A stretch of 64,000 nucleotides of DNA. It comes from Eudorina sp. 2006-703-Eu-15 (Eukaryota; Chlorophyta; Chlorophyceae; Chlamydomonadales; Volvocaceae). Within the stretch, counting starts at the first letter, position 1. Every line of letters starts with the position of its first letter. Location of the stretch: the NCBI GenBank assembly GCA_003117195.1, contig BDSI01000073.1:574759-638758 (forward strand), in the 5' to 3' direction. The notes under the pieces were generated by a model. The model had not been told where the DNA came from. It did not search any database and saw only the letters and a list, made by a program, of their open reading frames with translations. Positions 37,001-48,907 of the stretch are shown piece by piece. A program made the position numbers and the translations under genes.

Positions 37001-38722
37001 CGGGACAAGGTGATCGTCAGCATGTCGAGGTAGCAATCGAGTCGAGGTAACGGCCACTCACCAAGCTCGGTGGCGGAACCAACGGGGATGGCCCACCCGA
37101 AAGAAGGGGGCGGATTCCAGACGAAGCCGTGTTCTCGGCCCCGAGTTGCAGCACACCGGGAACGTTCGGTGGTCGCGCCTGCACGAACACCGGCGATTTA
37201 TGAGTATTAGGACGGCTCGGCCAACGTTCACGTCGGCGAATAGGCACCCACCGAGAGCGAACGGTCGGAGGCCAGGGCAGGCCCCTCCGGCCGAGGGGCT
37301 TGGGCCCCCGGCAGCAGCCCCTCAATGCCGGACCCGAACGGAAGCCCTCCCATCGAGTCCGTTGGTCGCGCCTGCAAGAACCGCGAGGCTTCAGCATCAG
37401 CACACCAACGAGAGATATCGACTGACACGATGTACGTCAACTTACCAAGCTTGGCCAGGTGAGGGCCCGCCCGACAGACGCGTCACCAAGAACGGCATCG
37501 ACACTCGGCAGGCCCGCGGCCCCCGCCGCAGAGCAAAGCACCCCGAGGGGATTAGGGGCTGACGAAAGGGCCTGCGCCAATGGCAAGGGTTCAGTACGGC
37601 GAAAGGCTGGCAGCTCCCTGCGAGGCTAACCTACCCGCATGACCAGAGACGGGCGAGATTCGCCCTCAATGCTTGTTGGACGCACTTGCAGCCGCAAGCC
37701 GACGCCAAGGGTGGAAAGATCCAACACGAATGGCGCAGGCATATCGGACAGATCGACTCCTGCCCATGCAGTCGCTGCTGCCTCGCGCTCAATGTAGTTG
37801 ATTTCTTCCTGCTTAATGAATCAGGACAATTACTAGCAATGAACGCCATCAACCGTTGTGTTACATTTCTCCCTTACCGGAGCAGCGCGAGCAGGCGGCA
37901 ACAGGAAATCGTTTGAGCGGTTACCCAACGAATTACTTAACCCGCCGTATAAGAGGCTCACATTCCCACATTCCCATTTAAGATAGCAACACTGTTTCGT
38001 TCATTAAAGCCTCCCGCCCCCCCTCCCCCACGGGTGATGAGGATGCATGGGTGCGCAGTCATTGGCAGGGGTTGATAAGATGAGGCGCCTACGAGCTCTC
38101 TAGGCCCTTGGAACGCCCGGTCGGGCCGAAGGGTCCACCTTGTAACGGTTACAGTCGCATAAAAGCTGCTCTTATTATTACTTGCACATCAGTACAAACC
38201 TACGTATCTATTTAAACTCCATCCACGCCATCACGCATACAAAAAAGCAAGTGCTGCAAATGACTACTCGACTACGAGGCAGCAAATATACTAACCTCTT
38301 GCACCCGCCGCCCCGGCTCTCCGCGCACTCCTCCGGGCTTGCGGGTGTGGTGATGGCAGTGAAGGCGTCGCAGTCCCCCACCTCCACCCGCACCGAGTAG
38401 CGAGAGGTGCCGCTGGCCGGGTCGCAACCCAGGACCGAGTAGCTGGGGCGCAGGTACAGGAAGACACCCTCCGAGGAAAGGGGCTCCTCGTGGACAGTAC
38501 TAGAAGGCCCACCAGCAGCCATGTTTTCCTTGGCACCATTATTATTATCCTTGATGTCGCCGGCGTCGTCCCGAGAACCTGCCGGCGGCGAGCTATCGAC
38601 ACGGCGGCGCTCCCCCGGCGGCTCAACGCTCTTGTACACTTCATGTGAAGTTAATAAAACTGCGTCGTACGTCCCGATCAGAGTCGCCGTCGTCGCGCAC
38701 AGAGACCTGCGGAAGCTGTACC
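25083..38722 (-). CDS. Novel single-pass surface protein, intact paralogue (first exon not found)
   Basis: Nine exons keep one frame: 38722-38296, 34379-34008, 33689-33415, 33091-32744, 31952-31453, 31122-31032, 28173-28037, 27718-27493, 27070-25083 (TAA at 25085-25083). They total 4,364 nt, about 1,454 residues. The first exon begins with the last two bases of a codon, so a signal-peptide exon upstream is missing; the paralogue has one. The N-terminal ectodomain has no domain I recognise. Landmarks are YSVLGCDPASGTSRYSVRV, CPRSCLHELLEAAEATFNL, FYVFNAES and DSLYPGLTYSEFIRDWK. Several NxT/NxS sites follow (NGT, NTT, NST). The last exon carries a C-containing segment with GTSPNATC, a long PPSPPP stalk (about 26.45-26.73 kb), one hydrophobic span (TVAIVCGVFGGLVGFVLL, near 26.3 kb) and a basic stop-transfer RLRRRKRR. 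A cytoplasmic tail of about 400 residues rich in Ala/Ser/Pro/Gln follows. The layout suggests a receptor or wall-anchoring protein; ligand and role are unknown. Confidence 0.82.
27071..27492 (-). other. AT-rich intron preceding the last exon
   Basis: Mostly A/T with many TAATAA and ATATT stretches, unlike the GC-rich exons either side. The intron at the equivalent position in the paralogue (54860-56665) is also AT-rich. Confidence 0.75.
29511..29550 (-). repeat. Dispersed retroelement 3'-end-like motif, copy 5
   Basis: On the minus strand it reads GGCGGGCGGGCGGGTTGCAC then TTCTAAACACACATACAAC. It matches the copy at 22508-22540, including its CA-rich tail. Confidence 0.45.
29839..30657. mobile_element. 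CACTC-ended DNA transposon, non-autonomous (819 bp)
   Basis: Terminal inverted repeats CACTCTGGGAAAAC at the left and TTTTTCCCAGAGTG at the right. Inside each end are several copies of a subterminal motif GTTCGTTA/TAACGAAC. It has no transposase and it contains the TRIM. A 3-bp target duplication is not seen (GAT against ACG). The sequence GGCGAAG occurs two bases outside both ends (29830-29836 and 30660-30666) and may be an imprecise duplication. It resembles CACTA-type elements in terminus and subterminal repeats. Confidence 0.65.
30157..30571. mobile_element. TRIM: miniature LTR retrotransposon (415 bp)
   Basis: Two 81-bp LTRs (30157-30237 and 30491-30571) differ at one visible base and start TGTAACGCTGGGTTACAG and end GCTGTGTTACA. 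The element is flanked by the 5-bp duplication GAAGT (30152-30156, 30572-30576). One base after the 5' LTR, TTGGTATCGAGTATC fits a primer-binding site of the initiator-Met-tRNA type (TGGTATC core). A purine run (30476-30490) lies directly before the 3' LTR. The 253-bp interior encodes nothing. These are the defining features of a terminal-repeat retrotransposon in miniature; mobility would need enzymes from elsewhere. Confidence 0.9.
31123..31452 (-). other. AT-rich intron of the surface-protein gene
   Basis: AT-rich spacer between the 500-nt exon and the 91-nt exon. The equivalent intron in the paralogue (53581-53958) is likewise AT-rich. Confidence 0.7.
32080..32335. repeat. AT-rich tract with TTTAA and TATTA repeats
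   Basis: Contains (AATTT)n at about 32180-32210 and (TTATA)n at about 32212-32260. It lies within an intron of the leftward gene, beside a truncated TRIM. Confidence 0.8.
32340..32681 (-). mobile_element. Truncated TRIM relative (one LTR plus interior)
   Basis: On the minus strand, 32681-32597 is an 85-bp relative of the TRIM LTR, starting TGTAACGCCGGGTTACAG and ending TGTTACA. It is followed by the same TTGGTATCGAGTATCAG priming site and an interior different from the first TRIM. No second LTR is found downstream, so the 3' part is lost or diverged; the left limit is approximate. Confidence 0.6.
34682..34712. repeat. 9-bp tandem repeat (GGGTTCCGG)
   Basis: Three to four copies of GGGTTCCGG in the large intron of the leftward gene. 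Confidence 0.8.
35796..36961 (-). pseudogene. Tyrosine recombinase of a mobile element, one frameshift
   Basis: The N-terminal 340 or so codons (from ATG 36961) form an open frame with a SAM-like core-binding region and the first catalytic arginine box, STYRGFDTGKLAWADF. Near 36010 the frame must shift by one base to continue into NHSFRRG (H-x-x-R box) and then VLGRYTDEHRHL (catalytic Tyr), ending at TGA 35798-35796. Together they supply the R, H-x-x-R and Y residues of the tyrosine recombinase/integrase family. In eukaryotes such proteins come from Crypton or DIRS-like elements. No reverse transcriptase is seen nearby, so the element type is open. It lies in the largest intron of the surface-protein gene, on the same strand. 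The frameshift makes activity unlikely unless it is a sequence error. Confidence 0.8.
36962..38295. other. Intron remainder, possible recombinase-element flank
   Basis: Contains short direct repeats: TGGTCGCGCCTGCA near 37170 and 37362, and CTTACCAAGCTTGG-like versus CTCACCAAGCTCGG near 37440 and 37058. These could be terminal repeats of the recombinase-bearing element. No protein was recognised. Confidence 0.3.
38141..38153. repeat. Palindrome TGTAACGGTTACA
   Basis: Perfect 13-bp odd palindrome preceded by GGGTCCACCT, as at 24054. Its halves resemble the outer ends of the TRIM LTR. Confidence 0.6.
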
Positions 38723-40587
38723 CTGCAGCAGGCAGGCAGCACGTTCGCCACGCAGCAAACCACGAAGCAAGGAGGTAGGTGCGTGTCGGTGCGGTGGTGC
38801 ACTACATACATACAGGTAATCTATAAAGTGCACTCAACGCATGCACGCATGCGTGTGCACGCATACATGTCAACCAGCCCTTGATCGGCGATTAATGCAC
38901 CATTTAGATACGTACACGACTAGGCAAAAAAACGTACATAGCATATTCCCAGCTATTCCAGTGCGGTAACCTAATAACCCAACGATAGCAGATGCGTGCT
39001 GCCATGCGTATGCGAGCGACGAGGTACATACGCTTAAACTTCTGTCAGGGACGGAGGCGCGTATCGATGTATGGTCATCCTAATAATTAGTCCTAATAAA
39101 GCAAGTGCTCCGACATACCGCCCCCAAGGATGCAACTGCACCGCTGTAGGCCGGCAAGATAGGTTCTCGCATGTACATATGTGCATGCATCCTAAGTAGA
39201 GATGTATGTATGTATGTGGAAATGCTGTGCGTCCAGGAGCTATCGTATTGCTCGCTGCCAAACTCGCGGCACATTTACCGACCGAAGTGAACCTCCATTT
39301 CTGTCGATAGATTTGTGCGACTTTACTATTCATCACGATAAGCAAGGGACTTCCGTCGTTCCATCGTCGTTTCGAAGTTGCGGCGGTCTCACTTACCTCC
39401 CGCCGCAGACACCATATGCGCAGATACTACCAAAAGAAGATATATACCTAAGAGATAAGGATTAGCACTACCGTTGTCTGGGGACGCCTTCACGAGGATG
39501 CGCCGTTGAGGTTCAGACATTTTACCAATCGCCTTAAGAAATATCTACTGGATACCAAGCAAAATAAGGACTTCACGCCCTGTGAAGTACTAGTTGTACA
39601 CAGTGTCTCTGCAGCGGCTATGCGATCCGACCCATGTCTGTGTCTTGATTCATTCGCATGTCACGTGTGTGATTACCAGATTGACCCGCCGAATCCCAAC
39701 CGATACCCGATTATAACGTGTATGTGCCTGTCGGGGTCTTATTGAGGAATGTGCAATGTCTACAATGTCACAAGCTTAATATGTTGATACCACGATATGT
39801 GGTCACGAAAATTTGTGAGCGGCTCACTTCTTCAGCAGCAGCACGGCGTACGGGCGAGAAGATCGATGGAGCCAACGTAATAAGATGCTCGCTTCCCAAC
39901 AGGTCCCATGCCAGCCATGAACGAGGGACCAGTAGTACACGTGGAAGGCATACATCCGATGTTCATATTAATTATTTGTAATGCATTACATTGTTGCTTG
40001 GCAATCATCATCTTGCTAAGTTTGTAAGTCGAACACTTCGTCCAGGCGTGGTAGATGTCGGACTTCAACGCGTATGTATTTAAGTCGTCGTCATCAATAA
40101 ATATCAGTAGTAGGCTCAGAAACGTTGGCCCGCGTTTGTCATGGCATCATTACGTCATTTGAACCCTGCCATCATAAGCAGTCCCTGGCCGTGGAAGACA
40201 TGCTATATGTGCTTAAATTAATTCATTCATTTTTTTCCCGCTCAGCTGTTCAGGTAGGATGGAGGATATAGAACAGATGTGCATAGACCGAGTTGTCGGA
40301 AACCGTTCACGCTTGAATATTGAGTCCAGTAAAAATACATTACACCAAGTTTTATTGTGTATACCCAGCTGCGAGAACTTGCATTGATGTATGTCATCGG
40401 TGGCAGTTAATGAAAATCGGCATGCGCATCCGGAACGAATCTTCACCGGACGAATTTCGCGCGTTCACTGTCGACGCCACCGACCCCACTTACGTGTGTG
40501 CTTCTTTTTCTTTCCTTCTATCGCGACAGGCAAACAACGATGCACATGTGAATAAGCACCGTGCCAGATTAGGACAGCGGTACATCC
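38723..40587. other. Region that should hold the first exon of the leftward gene
   Basis: A signal-peptide exon ending in phase 1 is expected upstream of 38722 by comparison with the paralogue. I found no convincing one here. No other gene was recognised. Confidence 0.4.
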
Positions 40588-41160
40588 CACTCTGGGAACG
40601 CGCGTCACTTTGGAAGTCTCTTATCCTCTTCGGGAGGTCTTTGGAAGGTCTTTGGATGCTGTTTGGGTGCAGTCAAAGCGCTTCAGCCGCACCCGAAGAG
40701 CAGCCAAAGAGCCCTCTTTGGAAAGCGCCCCAAAGCCGCAAGCAAAGAAGGTCGCAAAGAGCCCAATTCAGTTTCGTCTTTGGTATGTAACAAAGATGGA
40801 GTTCTACGGGAAATGTCAGTTATCTTCCTGTAGGTAGTTCAATATATATAGATGTTTATGGACTGTATTGTAAGCATTGAAATGGAAGGGCTCAGTGAGC
40901 GTACGTAGAACAGGATCCCGACATCTTTGACGCGACCCAAAGGCGTCCCAAAGAGGGTTCATACTTATCGAGCATATAAACTAGTACACGTGTGCCGTCT
41001 ACACATGCATTATGGTCCGTGTAGGAACACCACTCTACTTATGAATGGGTTGCCCATCTAAGGATTCCGATGTGAGCCATTTGTCGAGACATGTAGACAA
41101 TGTAAACAGTATCAAGCTTCAAATTAATATTTATTTTTATGCCCATGGAATAGGCTTGAG

Positions 41161-41241
41161 AATGCTGTTTGTCCATCTCGCCCATTGTCGTATTCGCCTC
41201 AGAGGCGAATACGACAATGGACAAGATGGCGAAACAGCATT
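41161..41241. repeat. Near-perfect 39-bp hairpin
   Basis: Left arm 41161-41199 and right arm 41203-41241 are inverted copies with about four mismatches and a 3-base loop. It lies within the 4.4-kb element. Confidence 0.85.
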
Positions 41242-42426
41242 GTTTTCTAAATGTTTTTGCATCAAGCTGCACAAAGAGGCATTGCCTAGAAGTTCTTTAT
41301 AACGGAAAATGTCACAAGACTGCACAGAAGGAAGGTCCTCATTTGCCCGATGACACGGTCAATTTCGCGGACTTGGTTGTCCATGCCCATCCTCCTTGCA
41401 GCATCATCAAGGGCCATCAAGATGTTAGGAATGCTATTTTATCTGTCGTATTGCATGAATGCCAGTCAGCTCCAAGTAAGGGGATGGGTGTTCCCGCCCA
41501 GTGCTCCCGCAGCAGACGATTCTCCCTTCTCCCGCAGGCCGTTTTCATGTATGTGTGTAAGGCGGGCGTGCAATGGTTCCCGCCTGGTTGACGCGGCTTG
41601 AGAAGTAGCATTCAGGTGAGGCAGATGTGGCTTCGGGTGCAGGAAGAGCAGGTGCGTGCCTGGGTGTGGAGGGGACCGTGGGTTGCATTCATTACTTCAC
41701 ACAAGTTAAACAGGCGGGTGGGGAGACCGCTCTACCAGCCGCTTCTAGCATGGGTTGAGCAGGCGGATACTTTGCACCTTCACCACACTGCACTTCTACG
41801 AGCGCCTTGCTGTTTGCTGGTACCGTTCCCAATTTTGACTGCCCCCGCAGGACGTCTTTGTGTGTGTAAGGTGGGCGTGCAACTAGTGCAACGGGTTCCC
41901 GTTGGGCTAGCGTGGCTTGACAAAGTAGCATTCAGGTGAGGCAGACGTTGGTTCGGGTGCAGGAGGGGCAGGTGCCAGGGTGTGGAGGGAACCGTGGGTT
42001 GCGTTACTTCGTTCACAAATCGAACGGGCTGCAGGAAGGCCGCCCGACCCGCCACTTCTAGCATGGGCTGGGCAGGAGGATGCTTTGCACCACACTTCGG
42101 ACATGCTAGGAACACTCAGGCAGGTTCATAAGCGGTGGTTCTCACCACCATGTGTTATACTGGGCAGGAAGAGCTGATGTCACAGTTGAGCAAAGTGAAA
42201 ACAATGGGCAGCCAGTTCTGGGGGGGGCGGGTGGGGGCCATGTTAGTGCTAATGGTAGAGGTGGGGTGGCAGGCCAATGTCTGGCAAGAATGACAGCTGT
42301 GGGGTGGGGAAGAGCAATGCATAGGCGGGGGTGATTATGGCTGCCTAGGGAGGGTGGGCTGGAGATGGTCGAATGTGAAGAAAGGGTGTTAGCAGCCGGA
42401 GAACACAGTCAAATGCTTACGGCAGG

Positions 42427-43530
42427 CACGGGCTGGGGAGGCCAATGCCTCACTGGCCAGGGTGCGGTGGGCTAGGAGACCAAACCATGCTCAAGGCAGG
42501 CATGGGCTGGGGAAGGGCAATGCGTGGCCAGGGCGTGTGCGGGCAGGTAAGGCGGATGAATTAGATGAATGTGCAGGGCAGGCAAGGGCTGGGGACGTGG
42601 GTAGGCCAATTCATCACTGGCCATGGCGCGGTGGACTGGAAGAACGAATTGTGCCAAGAGCAGGCACAGGTTTGGGAAGGGCGATGCGTGGCCAGGGCGT
42701 GTGCGGGCAGGCAAGGGCTGGGGAGGCCAATGCCTCACTGGCCAGGATGAAGTGGGCTGGGAGACCGAATCATGCTCAGAGTGAGCAGGCACGGGCTGGG
42801 GAAGGGTGATGCGTGGCCAGGGTGTGTGCGGGCAGGTAAGGCAGATAGATGAATGTGCAGGGCAGGCAAGGGCTGGGGAGGCCAATGCCTCACTGGCCAG
42901 TGTGAGGTGGGCTGGGAGACCAAATTGTGCGCAGAGCAGGCACGGGCTGGGGAAGGGCGATGCGTTGCCAGGGTGTATGCGGGCAGGCAAGGGCTGGGGA
43001 GGCCAATGCCTCACTGGCCAGGGTGAAGTGGGCTGGGAGACCAAATCATGCTCAGAGTGAGCAGGCACGGGCTGGGGAAGGGTGATGCGTTGCCAGGGCG
43101 TGTGCAGGCAGGCAAGGGCTGGGAGGCCAATGCCTCACTGGCCAGGGTGAAGTGGGCTGGGAGACCGAATCATGCTCAGAGTGAGCAGGCACGGGCTGGG
43201 GAAGGGTGATGCGTGGCCAGGGTGTGTGCGGGCAGGTAAGGCAGATAGATGAATGTGCAGGGCAGGCAAGGGCTGGGGAGGCCAATGCCTCACTGGCCAG
43301 TGTGAGGTGGGCTGGGAGACCAAATTGTGCGCAGAGCAGGCACGGGCTGGGGAAGGGCGATGCGTTGCCAAGGTGTATGCGGGCAGGCAAGGGCTGCTGG
43401 GGAGGCATATGTCTCAATGGCCAGGGCGCGGTGGGCTGGGAGACCGAATCATGCTCAGAGTGAGCAGGCACAGGCTGGGGAAGGGCGATGAGTGCCCACG
43501 CAGGGTGTGTGCGGGCAGGCAAGGCTGCCA
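42427..43530. repeat. Minisatellite, units of about 126-150 bp
   Basis: Eight or nine units, each containing AGGCACGGGCTGGGGAAGG and GGCCAATGCCTCACTGGCCA. Unit starts near 42788, 42938, 43064, 43190, 43339 and 43466 give spacings of 126-150 bp. Long ORFs across it on both strands are repeat artefacts. Confidence 0.9.
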
Positions 43531-45021
43531 ACGGATGATAGTGTACAGTGTCATCATTTGGTGACGCGGTACCTTATATAAGAACCTCAAAACGAGTGAT
43601 GAATATGGTCAGTCCTACGCTCGGAACACAGGCTGTATGAGACTGCTGCTCTCCTCTGCTCCGTCCGCTGAATGGCTTGGCCTTGCCTGAGCGCCAAACC
43701 TGGAAGCAACTTTCCTTGGGCTTCATGTAACAATAACAAAACTTGTTATTGTTACAAAATTGTTTGGAAGTGAGTTTTCTTACAAGAACGATAAGTGCTG
43801 GATGAGTTGGGATGTCAAGTACGGAAGGTCATTCTTCTGCTGAATTGTTTGTGACTTGGTTATTTTGTTCCATTATCATATACTTTTGTTAACGTATAAT
43901 AAATATTTATCAATGACTATGGGCCCACATTCAGGTTGCAGTATCCTTGACCGTCGACTCCTGCTAACATCATCGTTGACTTCAGGAAAGCAAGCACCAG
44001 GCAACATCTCTGCAGCCATTCTTCATGCTTTATCGCATATTTTGGTTAACACGTACAAAATTGTCCATGGATGTCTGAATATTGCAGGTCTGCTGGTCGC
44101 CTTTAAGTTCACCTTCGGACGGACTGGTGGTGGAGCTGCTACACCTTTCAGCCCACAACCATCAAGCCATAATACCGTATGAAGGTGAGTTATGACACGA
44201 ATTGTCATTCAGAATACAGGTTGCTTTGCTCCGACCATGTGTCATCTAGTGCTGAGGCACAGACTTTGTCCCCGTTCCATGCACTTCTGTAGGTAAAACA
44301 TGGAGCTAGCGGCTTGCACATGGTGGAGGGCTGTATATGGAGCTAACGGCTTGTACATAGTGAAAGGCGGTCATGGAGCTTGCGGCTTGTACATTGTGCA
44401 GGGCGGCCTAGCGACTATTTGGAGGATGCACCAACTCGGTACAATTAGGAGGGAGCTAGCACAAGTCACAGGTAAGTCTATCTAGCAGCCAACATTTTAC
44501 ACATAGCTTCTTACAGAGGAAGCCTAGCGACCAGGGAGCTACCAGATGTAGCAGGTCTGGTGTAATTAGGCTGAGTTGGGGGCAGATATCACTAAACAAG
44601 GGCAGTGTTACAGCTATTGCTTCAGCCTCACCGGTGGTTATCACTACCCCAATACTGTGGTTGAATCCCAGATGATGGAGGGGATGGAATCAAGCAAACA
44701 ATGGGCCCAGGGTGGCAGCAGTATCCATGTTTGGATCCATGTTTGACTGCAACTTTGGATCCCTCTTGGCGGGTGTCTTCGGCTTTGTCTTCGCGGCTGT
44801 CTTTGACTCGTCTTCGGAAGGTCCTTTGCGACTGCATTTGGATTCTTCTTCGCGCCGGTCTTTGGCAGGTCTTTGGATGTAGCCAAAGAGCCCTCTTCGG
44901 AATCATCTTTGGGTAACTGCCAGTAGAAGAGCCAGTCAAAGAGCCGGACGAAGAGACGGACAAAGAGACGGGTGAAGAGCTCCCAAAGAGCTCCCGAAGA
45001 TGGTTGGTTCCCAGAGTGTCC

Positions 45022-45916
45022 GTGGTCACATGGTGGTATGAATACGTTCATTCAAAGAAACCTACCTGGCACAGTTTGTAATCAACCAAAGACGGGGTAT
45101 TAACCCGACATCTATCGATCGCTTATGGTATATCGTAATCATATATATACCTTTCGTTATAGACATGCCATTGCGGGTAACGGCAAACTCGCGTTACAGG
45201 ACACTTCTCAGCATTCCTGCGTCGTAATTGCTGGCATCCGCTCAATCTTAATGCGCTAAATCGATAGTTTATACATACAACTAGGTAGGTAGAAATCCGT
45301 GACGCTCTCGCTCGGCCGCATTCAGGTGCGTTGTACTTGCTTGCTTCATTCCGGATATGATACGCTGGCGACACAAACGGAACGTTGCATGCATTTATAA
45401 TCACATATAAACGTATGCATATGGTTTTGGAGGCACCTTTCAGCTTCCGGAATAATTTCTTCACGTTTTGATGACGAACTTCGCTGCTGACGGAATACAT
45501 TTCGGTCTCAAATAAACCACTTACACGCAAACGCACCAAAATTCTCACGTTTCTTTGCACGCCTCTTCTTAGGATGTACAAAGACTACTCATGGCAAGGC
45601 TGGCTGTGAGCATGTCTGTAGGGCACCTCTTTCTCGGATTACATACTTACAATACTCGGAACGTTGATGTCCGCAAACTACGGAACGTCTTTGCTTGCCA
45701 CCAACCTATCACCCCAATCCGCAATGTTATGACGCATTTATTTGGTGGCTTTGGTACTAATACTGGCGCTTGCCGAAATGATTGCAGAGTTTTGCCACCG
45801 ACGGAAACCATCGGCTTGCGTGGATAACTGCTGTGTATGCTGTGATTCACGGTAAAACGACGACGAGCGACCGGCGGCGGGGCTAGCGGGGCTATATATC
45901 TCGCTGGCTACAACAA
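45022..45916. promoter_or_regulatory. Upstream region of the rightward paralogue
   Basis: About 0.9 kb between the transposon and the signal-peptide ATG. A TATATA stretch at 45892-45897, some 20 bp before the ATG, is the only core-promoter-like sequence noticed, and it is close for a TATA box. Confidence 0.3.
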
Positions 45917-47411
45917 ATGCGGGGCATGGTGACCGTGCGGCTGCCGGGCAGCAGCAGGCTGTGGGTCCTGCTGGTGGCTCTATCCGTCGTACACATGCTT
46001 TTGGATTGCAGCCTTGCCCAGCAGCAGGCGCCATCACAAGCTGCTAGTAAGTCAATCGACACCCTAAATAAATATGTGCAGGCGTGCCATGAAGCTGTAT
46101 GTGTGCATGGCTTCGTCGCGCAACGAGGGGGTGGATGGCCGCGGCGGCAATCGCCGCGCCGCATCGATAGGCTTGGCCGATCGATGGATGTCCATATACC
46201 ATGTATACTTGCTTGTATGTGTGATCTGGCATGTTCACCCACATGCAATCTTGGGTATTCGCTATGCACGCATGTATATATACACATATGTATCTGTGTG
46301 TATCGATGCGTAACCTTCCGTATCCTGTACGTACATACTCGCCCGCAGCCGTCCCATATATATGACGACATTCTGCAACGCAATGCGCGCTGTTTGTGCT
46401 TTAACGCAAACGCTCCGTCATCATCTGTGTATGATTCCTGCCAGCTAGCTAGCGCGTTACGCGCTACGGCGCGTCGTCACGCGGGGGTTGCTCGTGCGTA
46501 TCATGATCGTTCTTCTTACATTCTAGTTTCATGAGGCAGGCTAGGCGCGTCGTACGTAGCTAGGCTCCCTATCTAATAATGAAGTTGGGGCTGAAGGTCG
46601 ATCGGCCGCCGCCGCCGGTTTGCTTACCTGTGTCTGCATGCCCAACAGTACGCACGTTTGAGGGTATGTTACGTACTCGTACACATGCGTGGCTATCTAG
46701 CCATCCATCTATGCTGTGCATAATTTTGATTCTGCAGCGCTTCCTTTATTTCATCCAACTAATCCAACGAATGCATACGCAGGTCAGCTGCACAACTGCC
46801 CAACCTCGATGCGCGGGAGGTATGATGCCGTGTTAATGATGGCGCAAGAAACCGTCAACCTCACCGAGACGAAGACAGTAGTAACGGGCAGCGGCTGCGG
46901 CGGCGACGATATGCCTCCGTCGATGGCATCAGCACCCACCGCGCCGCCGCCGCCACAGAAACCGCCGCCGTCGTCGCCTGCTGCTGCTGCTGCTCCCAGC
47001 AGCTCCCCAGGATCACCCATGGGGAACTCGACCTCTGAGATCCCAGTGTCCGCCAATGGAATGTTTCTGAGGTTCACGGCCGTGTTCTCCGTGCTTGGGT
47101 GTGACTCGGATTCCGGTACCTCGCACTACAGCGTCCGCATTGCGGCCGTGGTAGGCTGCGACTCATTTCACGCAGTGACTACACCGCTGACACCGGACGG
47201 CTGTCGGAGGCTTCCGGCTGCACAAGGTGAGCTTCCGAATGTAACTCTCTCTTGCTAGCTTCCGTGGATATATGTGTCCACATATATACACAGTAACAAC
47301 AATTTTATTATCATGGGTGACGATTTATGTACGTCGTCGCTGTGCACCCGCCCTGTATGTGATGTATGGTGGGGGACAACTGACTTATCCTCCGCTCCCA
47401 CTTGCTTTCGA

Positions 47412-47525
47412 CCGATGTACATACATGTTTATGTATACATATATACATATATATACATATATATATATATACATGTATATATACATATATGTATGTATAT
47501 ATATGTATATATACATACATATGCG
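47412..47525. repeat. (TATACA)n/(TA)n microsatellite
   Basis: Alternating TATATACATA units in an intron of the rightward paralogue. Confidence 0.9.
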
Positions 47526-48587
47526 CCAGCGTGCGTGTTTGTTAACGAGTCTGTTCTGCATTTAGAGACATGATACTGCAAAACAGCTGTTGCCGGGACC
47601 CTCTCCACACACAGAAATGCCTCGTCCTGTCCACGGGGCTGCTTGCTGGACGTCCTGGAGTCAGTGGCAGCGAACTTTAATCTGAGTACAGATGGAATCG
47701 TGTCGTCCGCCGTGACCCTTACCGTTGCTTCAAGTACTTCGGGCCTCGACAACAATAATAATTCTACAGGCGGTGATGGGCGGGGGCGCCAGTGAGGGCA
47801 GCATCGGTGACAACTCCATCCGAAGCCTGGTTGCACGCTGTGATATCGAGGGTGGCGCCAGCTACGCTAATCAGACCGAGCGGGATGCGAACCTCACCCG
47901 TCTGGTGGAGGCCGTCCAGGGCGTTTTTGATCTTCTTGCACAACAAGCTCACATCAGGTGGGGTAGGTTATTCAAACCTATCCTCGTCTGACCCTGGATG
48001 TTAATCTGGCCCGATGGCATATGGTGAAAGGTAGTTTTTGCTTAGGTTGGATGTCGACATATTTTTTATTTTTATATGGTTTGGATACAGTTGGTTGAAT
48101 GCCGTAAGGGTGTTCCGATTTTCTTCTGTGTAATGTTTTCCATGTGCACGTGCGTTTACCAATGCTGCAGATTTAATTAAATCCTTCGTTGTACATTTGA
48201 CCGTAGATTTACCAACATGTCCGAAGAGCAGCCAGTACAAGCGACAGCTCTGCTGCAAGACGGCGAGCCCCAGCAGCGGCGCCACAGGCGGCGAACAGCT
48301 GCAATGACATCGGCAGACTCAAGTCCGCTGGGTGCGCCAGCCAGTAGTGATGAGCCAGCCGATGGCCAATCGAACCCCGTGGAGACGGATGCGCACGGTT
48401 TCTACGCCTTCAACGCTGAATACACCGCCTACCCTCCAGGCGGGGACGGAAGCCAGGTTTTTAGCCAGCGCAGGTACCTTGTTCCTACAGATTCGGGCTA
48501 CGCCAACATGCCCGGTGGTGCACCGGATTTCCCTGCAGGTAAATAGAATGGTGGGTCTGATGGCATTGAGGGGAGGATTGCTACGCT

Positions 48588-48738
48588 ATTATATATAATA
48601 TATAATATATTATATATAATATATTATATATTATATATTATATATTATATATTATATATTATATATTATATATTATATATTATATATTATATATTATATA
48701 TATTATATTATATTATATTATATTATATTATATTATAT
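48588..48738. repeat. (TATAATATAT)n AT-only tract
   Basis: About 150 bp almost free of G and C, in the intron before exon 5 of the rightward paralogue. Confidence 0.95.
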
Positions 48739-48907
48739 TTGTATTTTCGTTTCCCACTGTATTTTCGGTTTAGTAAGCTGCCGTACGCGTGGATGTAATC
48801 CACCAATGCAAATGATCGTGTGCACGCAGGTGGCGCTTCACGCACACGGCTGTCATCGACAGGCAGAGTGGATTCACGGCTGGACCTGACATTGACAGAG
48901 CGGGTTA

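Larger units (their letters stand above)
40588..45018. mobile_element. CACTC-ended DNA transposon, non-autonomous (4.4 kb)
   Basis: Ends in 12-bp inverted repeats CACTCTGGGAAC / GTTCCCAGAGTG and is flanked by the 3-bp duplication TCC (40585-40587, 45019-45021). Both ends carry dense subterminal repeats of CTTTGG/CCAAAG (about 40610-40770 and 44740-45000). A 3-bp duplication with a CACT terminus and subterminal repeats is the signature of CACTA/EnSpm-type elements. No transposase is visible. The interior holds a hairpin and a large minisatellite. It fills the space between the two divergent paralogues. Confidence 0.8.

Noticed and set aside
39034..39345. Minus-strand frame with a hydrophobic stretch considered as the missing signal-peptide exon
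   Set aside because: The hydrophobic part is C-terminal and short, and no phase-1 donor in a suitable place was seen.
42462..43564. Long overlapping ORFs on both strands
   Set aside because: They are produced by the 126-150-bp minisatellite inside the transposon and have no recognisable protein.
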